Below, piece after piece: positions 5,596 through 9,849 of a DNA stretch of 9,849 nucleotides. Origin of the DNA: HGM04593 sp045636125 (GTDB lineage: Bacteria; Bacteroidota; Bacteroidia; Bacteroidales; Bacteroidaceae); assembly GCA_045636125.1 (NCBI GenBank), contig JAZTWX010000009.1:1-9849 (forward strand), read 5' to 3'. The position numbers and the translations under genes were made by a program. The notes under the pieces were generated by a model. That model searched no databases, had not been told where the DNA came from, and saw nothing but the letters and a program-made list of their open reading frames with translations. Numbering within the stretch: position 1 is the first letter of the stretch; the number at the start of each line of letters is the position of its first letter.

Positions 5596-5638
5596 GCTGT
5601 GAGAAAACAGAAATAAATTTCGTGTTTTCTCGCTCATT
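5596..5638. repeat. Direct repeat D, copy 1 (43 bp)
   Basis: It is identical to 5835-5877 except for one base (G5603 against A5842). It contains the inverted repeat gagaaaaca (5601-5609) / tgttttctc (5623-5631) around a 13-nt loop. Confidence 0.8.
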
Positions 5639-5645
5639 ATTTTTC

Positions 5646-5714
5646 GTATATTTGAGGTGAACCTCCAATATACTTTCGCTCGCTGTGAAAAATATTCAAG
5701 CAAGCTTGACATTT
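5646..5714. repeat. Direct repeat C, copy 1 (69 bp, perfect)
   Basis: It is identical to 5955-6023 over all 69 bases. It contains gaggt-ga-acctc (5655-5666) and the palindrome caagcttg. It starts with TATATTTG (5647-5654), which matches the TAnnTTTG promoter element, although no well-spaced -33 element lies upstream. Confidence 0.88.
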
Positions 5715-5834
5715 GGCTTTGCCTAAATTCTATTCGCTCGTTGCGTGTAAAAATGAATTTTTACCCACTCGCTTAACGAATTTTCTTACTCGCTTATTTA
5801 TGTATTTGATAAAAATCGAATATAAACTGCATTC

Positions 5835-5877
5835 GCTGTGAAAAAACAGAAATAAATTTCGTGTTTTCTCGCTCATT
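5835..5877. repeat. Direct repeat D, copy 2 (43 bp)
   Basis: This is the second copy of 5596-5638, with one mismatch. The mismatch lies in the left arm and weakens one pair of the hairpin. Confidence 0.8.
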
Positions 5878-5954
5878 TGGCTTCGCCGAATCTGCTTCCG
5901 CTCGCTGTAAAATCAAATAAATTTGTTTTTGCTCGCTTATTCGCAGATTTTTTT

Positions 5955-6023
5955 GTATATTTGAGGTGAACCTCCAATATACTTTCGCTCGCTGTGAAAA
6001 ATATTCAAGCAAGCTTGACATTT
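5955..6023. repeat. Direct repeat C, copy 2 (69 bp, perfect)
   Basis: This is the second copy of 5646-5714, 309 bp away. Perfect identity suggests recent duplication or gene conversion. Confidence 0.88.
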
Positions 6024-6047
6024 TTTGCTCGCTTATTCGTATATTTG
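6015..6047 (+). promoter_or_regulatory. Possible promoter for the dehydrogenase-recA-peptidase block
   Basis: TATATTTG at 6040-6047 matches the Bacteroidota TAnnTTTG element. TTG at 6015-6017 lies 22 nt upstream, slightly more than the usual spacing. The leader to the ATG at 6142 would be about 90 nt. The -33 part lies in the end of repeat C copy 2, so repeat spread may have supplied part of this promoter. Confidence 0.35.
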
Positions 6048-6141
6048 CAAATAGTATTTGCGGTTTTCTGCCCTGTTGGTTAATCGCCCGTTTTTTTTGA
6101 ATTACAACAAAATTATTTATAAACTTTAATTAAGTATCGAA

Positions 6142-7335
6142 ATGGGAAAAGTGCTTCTTATCGGTGCCGGAGGTGTAGGTACCGTTGCTGCTTTTAAGGT
6201 CGCTCAGAACAGCGATGTTTTTACCGAAATTATGATTGCCAGCCGCACAAAGGCAAAGTGTGATGCTATTGTAAAGGCAATTGGTAACCCTAATATAAAA
6301 ACTGCTGCGGTTGATGCCGACAGCGTTGAGGAACTTGTTGCGTTGTTCAACAGCTTCAAGCCCGAGATTGTAATTAACGTTGCTCTTCCTTACCAGGACC
6401 TCACAATTATGGAGGCTTGCTTGCAGTGCGGCGTTAACTATTTGGACACTGCAAACTACGAGCCCAAGGATGAGGCTCACTTTGAGTATAGCTGGCAGTG
6501 GGCTTACCACGAGCGTTTCAAAGAGGCCGGCCTCACAGCTATCCTCGGTTGCGGTTTCGACCCGGGTGTGAGCGGTGTGTACACAGCTTATGCTGCAAAG
6601 CACTATTTCGACGAGATTCACTATCTCGACATCGTTGACTGCAACGCCGGTAACCACCACAAGGCTTTTGCAACCAACTTCAACCCCGAAATAAACATTC
6701 GTGAGATTACACAGAACGGCCGTTACTACAAGGATGGCGAGTGGGTTGAAACAGGTGCTTTGGAGATTCACCAGCCTATCACTTACCCCAACATCGGCCC
6801 CCGCGAGTCTTACTTGCTCTTCCACGAGGAGCTCGAGTCGCTCACAAAGAACTTCCCCACAATAAAGCGTGCACGTTTCTGGATGACATTCGGCCAGGAG
6901 TATCTCACTCACTTGCGCGTAATTCAGAACATAGGTATGGCCCGCATCGACGAGATTGACTACAACGGAATGAAGATTGTTCCCTTGCAGTTCCTCAAGG
7001 CTGTTCTTCCCAACCCCCAGGACCTTGGTGAGAACTACGAGGGCGAAACTTCAATCGGTTGCCGCATTCGTGGTATAAAGGATGGCAAGGAGCGCACATA
7101 CTATGTTTACAACAACTGCAGCCACCAGGAGGCTTACAAGGAGACAGGTATGCAGGGTGTGAGCTACACAACAGGTGTTCCTGCAATGATTGGTGCTATG
7201 ATGTTTATGAAGGGCTTGTGGCGTAAACCCGGTGTGTGGAACGTTGAGCAGTTCGACCCCGATCCCTTCATGGAGCAGTTGAACAAGCAGGGCCTTCCCT
7301 GGCACGAGGAGTTCGACAAGGACTTGGAGCTCTAA
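6142..7335 (+). CDS. Saccharopine dehydrogenase family protein, probable carboxynorspermidine synthase
   Basis: The protein has 397 aa and is cytoplasmic, with an N-terminal Rossmann fold (GAGGVG at 8-13), a GCGFDPG motif at 136-142 and a C-terminal substrate-binding region. Family members reductively join or split amino-acid conjugates with NAD(P)H. In Bacteroidota the homologue works as carboxynorspermidine/carboxyspermidine dehydrogenase: it condenses aspartate semialdehyde with a diamine, and NspC decarboxylates the product. nspC is not in this window, so the substrate is inferred from family and phylum; lysine-pathway saccharopine reductase is the alternative. The length is typical and nothing is broken. 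recA starts 42 bp downstream with no hairpin between them, so co-transcription is likely. Confidence 0.85.
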   Translation: MGKVLLIGAGGVGTVAAFKVAQNSDVFTEIMIASRTKAKCDAIVKAIGNPNIKTAAVDADSVEELVALFNSFKPEIVINVALPYQDLTIMEACLQCGVNYLDTANYEPKDEAHFEYSWQWAYHERFKEAGLTAILGCGFDPGVSGVYTAYAAKHYFDEIHYLDIVDCNAGNHHKAFATNFNPEINIREITQNGRYYKDGEWVETGALEIHQPITYPNIGPRESYLLFHEELESLTKNFPTIKRARFWMTFGQEYLTHLRVIQNIGMARIDEIDYNGMKIVPLQFLKAVLPNPQDLGENYEGETSIGCRIRGIKDGKERTYYVYNNCSHQEAYKETGMQGVSYTTGVPAMIGAMMFMKGLWRKPGVWNVEQFDPDPFMEQLNKQGLPWHEEFDKDLEL

Positions 7336-7377
7336 TTTGTAGGTAATTTTTAATAAATTCAAAGTCTAAAGAACAGA

Positions 7378-8415
7378 ATGGCAAAAAAAGAAGAATTGGA
7401 TAACATTGCAGGCAATGAGAAGCTGCGCGCTCTTCAGGCTGCAATGGACAAGATAGAAAAGAACTTTGGAAAAGGTTCTATTATGAAGCTGGGCGACGAC
7501 AGCTACGAGGATATTGACGTTGTTCCCTCGGGCTCGGTTGGTCTTAATTCGGCGCTTGGCGTGGGCGGTTATCCCCGCGGCCGTATAATTGAGATTTACG
7601 GCCCCGAATCATCGGGTAAGACTACTCTTGCCATACACGCGATTGCCGAGGCGCAGAAGATGGGTGGTATTGCTGCCATCATCGACGCCGAGCACGCTTT
7701 CGACCGTTTCTACGCGCAGAAATTGGGAGTTGACATCGATAACCTTCTTATTTCGCAGCCCGACTGCGGTGAGCAGGCCCTTGAAATTGCCGAGCAGCTT
7801 ATCCGCTCGTCGGCAATCGATATAATTGTGATTGACTCGGTTGCTGCGCTCACTCCCAAAGCCGAAATTGAGGGCGAGATGGGCGACAACAAGGTGGGCT
7901 TGCAGGCTCGTCTTATGTCGCAGGCGCTGCGTAAGCTCACATCGGCTATAAGCAAGACAAAGACAACCTGTATATTCATCAACCAGTTGCGCGAGAAGAT
8001 TGGTGTAATGTTCGGTAACCCCGAAACCACCACCGGTGGTAACGCGCTCAAGTTCTACTCGTCGGTGCGTCTCGATATCCGTCGCGTGAGCCAGATAAAG
8101 GACGGCGAGGATGCAATTGGTAACCAGGTGCGCGTGAAGGTTGTTAAGAACAAGGTGGCTCCTCCATTCCGCAAGGCTGAATTCGACATTATGTTCGGCG
8201 AGGGTATCTCCCGCGTGGGCGAAATTGTCGACCTCGGCGTGCAGTATGGCGTAATTAAGAAGAGCGGTTCGTTCTTTAGTTACGGCGATACAAAGCTTGC
8301 TCAGGGCCGCGACCGCACAAAGGCTCTCCTTGCCGACAACCCCGAACTTGCCGAGGAGCTCGAAAGCAAGATAGCCGAAGCTATGAAAAACAGTACTAAT
8401 AATATAGAAGAATAA
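7378..8415 (+). CDS. recA: Recombinase RecA
   Basis: The protein has 345 aa. It is a DNA-dependent ATPase that forms filaments on single-stranded DNA, catalyses strand exchange and activates self-cleavage of LexA-type repressors where they exist. The Walker A motif GPESSGKT lies at 75-82, the Walker B strand DIIVIDS at 148-154 (Asp153), and the NQLREKIGVMFGNPETTTGGNALKFY stretch covers loop 2 and the adjoining conserved signature. The C-terminus is short and acidic. Length and motifs match the Bacteroidota family throughout. DGR retrohoming is reported to be RecA-independent in the model phage, so closeness to the DGR is probably coincidental. No SOS box was recognised upstream. The next gene starts 3 nt after the stop. 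Confidence 0.98.
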   Translation: MAKKEELDNIAGNEKLRALQAAMDKIEKNFGKGSIMKLGDDSYEDIDVVPSGSVGLNSALGVGGYPRGRIIEIYGPESSGKTTLAIHAIAEAQKMGGIAAIIDAEHAFDRFYAQKLGVDIDNLLISQPDCGEQALEIAEQLIRSSAIDIIVIDSVAALTPKAEIEGEMGDNKVGLQARLMSQALRKLTSAISKTKTTCIFINQLREKIGVMFGNPETTTGGNALKFYSSVRLDIRRVSQIKDGEDAIGNQVRVKVVKNKVAPPFRKAEFDIMFGEGISRVGEIVDLGVQYGVIKKSGSFFSYGDTKLAQGRDRTKALLADNPELAEELESKIAEAMKNSTNNIEE

Positions 8416-8418
8416 CAA

Positions 8419-9618
8419 ATGAAGAAAACATTTTTAATGATTGCGCTCGCTTTCGCCGGTGTGAACGTGTTTGCACAAGAGGCTGCGCAGAACACTGAAC
8501 CCGAATTCACAGTTGTAAAGGAGAATCGTATTACAAGCATCAAGAACCAGAACCGTGCAGGTACCTGCTGGTGCTATTCATCTTTGGCTTTCATCGAGTC
8601 TGAGCTCATCCGTATGGGTAAGGGCGAGTATGATTTGTCTGAGATGTTTATCGTGCATAATACATACCTCGACCGTGCCGACAAGGCTGTTCGCACACAC
8701 GGTGACGCTTCGTTCTCGCAGGGCGGCTCGTTCTACGACGTTATGTACGGTATGAAGACTTTCGGTCTTGTTCCCGAGGCTGAAATGCGTCCCGGTGTAA
8801 TGTACGGCGACACATTGAGCAATCACACTGAGCTTTCGGCTGTTGCCGATGCTGTTGTTGCAGCTATCGCAAAGGGTAAGCAGCGCGACCTCCAGGTTGG
8901 TGCCGACAATGTACCCTTGTGGAAAAAGTGCATCGAATCTATTCACAACATCTACCTTGGTGAGCGTCCCGAGAAATTTACATACAACGGCGAGGAGTAC
9001 ACTCCCAAATCGTTCTACGAGTCACTCGGTCTTAACGCCGACGACTACATCTCGTTGACATCTTACACACATCATCCTTTCTACGAGCCCTTCGTGCTTG
9101 AGATTCAGGATAACTGGCGTTGGGCACAGTCGTACAACCTTCCCATCGACGAGTTTATGGAGGTGTTCGACTATGCTATTGCCGAGGGTTACACTATTGC
9201 GTGGGGTAGCGACGTGAGCGAGAGTGGTTTTACACGCGATGGTAAGGCTACTATGCCCGACGCTGCTAAGAGCGCAAGCCTCGAAGGTTCTGATATGGCC
9301 AAATGGCTCAAATTGAGCGAGGCTGACAAAAAGAACACTCCCAAGCCCTCTACCGAGAAGTGGTGTACACAGGAGGAGCGTCAGGTTGCCTACGACAACT
9401 GGGAGACAACCGACGACCACGGTATGCAGATTTACGGTATCGCTAAAGACAAAGACGGTGTAGAGTACTACATGGTTAAGAACTCTTGGGGCGACGCCGG
9501 TAAATACAAAGGTGTTTGGTATGCTTCAAAGGCTTTTGCTCGTTACAAGACTATGAATATTGTTGTTCACAAGAACGCAATTCCCAAGTATATCCGCAAG
9601 AAACTTGGCATCAAGTAA
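8419..9618 (+). CDS. Exported C1-family cysteine peptidase (PepC/bleomycin-hydrolase-like)
   Basis: The protein has 399 aa. Residues 1-19 are a signal peptide with a likely cut after Ala19 (VFA-Q), so it works outside the cytoplasm. The papain-like catalytic set is complete: oxyanion Gln44 and nucleophile Cys50 in QNRAGTCWCYSS, His334 in DDHGMQ and Asn355 in KNSWG. The long insert between Cys and His and the overall layout fit the C1B aminopeptidase C/bleomycin hydrolase group, but it is shorter than cytoplasmic PepC (about 445 aa). It probably trims peptides taken up in the envelope; exact specificity cannot be read. The gene lies 3 nt after recA, so the two share a transcript, and a terminator follows it. 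Confidence 0.9.
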   Translation: MKKTFLMIALAFAGVNVFAQEAAQNTEPEFTVVKENRITSIKNQNRAGTCWCYSSLAFIESELIRMGKGEYDLSEMFIVHNTYLDRADKAVRTHGDASFSQGGSFYDVMYGMKTFGLVPEAEMRPGVMYGDTLSNHTELSAVADAVVAAIAKGKQRDLQVGADNVPLWKKCIESIHNIYLGERPEKFTYNGEEYTPKSFYESLGLNADDYISLTSYTHHPFYEPFVLEIQDNWRWAQSYNLPIDEFMEVFDYAIAEGYTIAWGSDVSESGFTRDGKATMPDAAKSASLEGSDMAKWLKLSEADKKNTPKPSTEKWCTQEERQVAYDNWETTDDHGMQIYGIAKDKDGVEYYMVKNSWGDAGKYKGVWYASKAFARYKTMNIVVHKNAIPKYIRKKLGIK

Positions 9619-9642
9619 TTGATACTGCGGTTACGTTATAAG

Positions 9643-9674
9643 AGGGTGACCCAAAAGTAAAATTGGGTTACCCT
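9643..9674 (+). terminator. Intrinsic terminator after the peptidase gene
   Basis: A 12-pair stem (9643-9654 with 9663-9674, one G-U pair) surrounds an 8-nt A-rich loop and is followed by a T-rich stretch. It starts 25 nt after the stop codon and should end the dehydrogenase-recA-peptidase transcript. Confidence 0.75.
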
Positions 9675-9723
9675 TCTTCATTTTATCAGTTCAGCGTTCA
9701 AATTGCCGTATGATAATAAAAAT

Positions 9724-9758
9724 ATAGCTATTCCATTGATAAACATTGGAATAGCTAT
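9724..9758. other. Perfect 12-bp inverted repeat
   Basis: atagctattcca (9724-9735) pairs exactly with tggaatagctat (9747-9758) around an 11-nt loop. It may be a second terminator or an operator for the gene starting at 9828, because its right arm overlaps the possible -33 element of that gene. Confidence 0.55.
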
Positions 9759-9788
9759 TGTTTATTTGGGAAATTTTTATTATCTTTA
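9757..9788 (+). promoter_or_regulatory. Possible promoter of the gene at the right edge
   Basis: ATTG at 9757-9760 and TATCTTTA at 9781-9788 are 20 nt apart and match the Bacteroidota -33/-7 pattern, with the final G of the -7 box replaced by A. The ATG at 9828 would follow a leader of about 30 nt. Confidence 0.35.
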
Positions 9789-9827
9789 AACTACCACATC
9801 CAAAAACAATAAATCCCAACAAAAACT

Positions 9828-9849
9828 ATGGCAAAGGTAATACATAAAT
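9828..9849 (+). CDS. Start of a gene cut by the window edge
   Basis: ATG followed by six sense codons gives MAKVIHK before the window ends. It follows an AT-rich leader with a possible promoter 40-70 nt upstream, which supports a true start. Seven residues are too few to name a family. Confidence 0.45.

Larger units (their letters stand above)
5568..6039. repeat. Palindromic repeat array in the right flank
   Basis: This gene-free stretch is a mosaic of short units that open with gctcgctgtgaaaa-like sequence and close with ttttcgctcgcttatt-like sequence, with variable centres that can fold on themselves. Clear examples lie at 5596-5638, 5646-5714, 5835-5877, 5893-5943 and 5955-6037. Reading frames across it are products of the repeats. 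The unit at 460-504 on the left side of the DGR belongs to the same family. Confidence 0.7.

Noticed and set aside
5252..5712. Minus-strand frames across TR and its flank
   Set aside because: They are antisense to TR and to repeats, and their similarity to the antisense of VR only reflects the repeat.
7336..7377. Separate recA promoter or SOS box
   Set aside because: The 42-bp gap has no spaced TTTG/TAnnTTTG pair and no palindromic operator that I can recognise.

Overview
The window comes from a Bacteroidota chromosome, most likely of the order Bacteroidales. I infer this from the gene set (exported PEGA/FGE protein, carboxynorspermidine/saccharopine dehydrogenase-like protein, recA, exported C1 peptidase), from promoter-like TTTG-N19-TAnnTTTG elements, and from the lack of strong Shine-Dalgarno sites. 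All genes I accept lie on the + strand.

Layout. (1) 1-1486 is a long non-coding stretch. Its first 1000 bases hold repeats: a ~160-bp direct repeat (1-160 and 841-999), a 92-bp repeat (231-322 and 561-652), a large imperfect inverted repeat (725-849) and many small hairpins. It ends in a good promoter match (1304-1334) and a ~146-nt leader. (2) 1487-5449 is a complete diversity-generating retroelement (DGR). It has an exported 712-aa target protein (five PEGA-like repeats plus an FGE/C-type-lectin-fold domain) whose last 133 bp are the variable repeat VR (3493-3625), a 156-aa HRDC-domain accessory protein (3834-4304), a DGR-type reverse transcriptase (4291-5322) and the template repeat TR (5306-5438). 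TR overlaps the end of the RT gene. Over 133 bp, TR and VR differ at 14 of 33 adenines and at only 1 of 100 non-adenines. (3) 5450-6141 is non-coding. It holds a hairpin and terminator-like structure behind TR, then repeats related to one on the left flank. (4) 6142-9618 is a chromosomal housekeeping block: saccharopine dehydrogenase-family protein, recA and an exported C1-family cysteine peptidase. (5) A terminator follows, and then the first seven codons of another gene at the right edge.

How the parts work together. The RT, with its HRDC partner, should copy TR RNA into cDNA with errors at adenines. That cDNA would replace VR in the target gene, rewriting up to 14 Asn codons of TR into other residues on the ligand-binding face of the FGE/lectin fold. 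A signal peptide exports the product, and the PEGA repeats probably hold the variable domain away from the membrane or at the envelope. DGRs as a class are known. The notable points here are the HRDC accessory in place of Avd, the TR embedded in the RT stop region, the VR-flanking hairpin whose distal arm and adjacent loop bases occur inverted beside TR, and the related palindromic repeats on both sides of the cassette.
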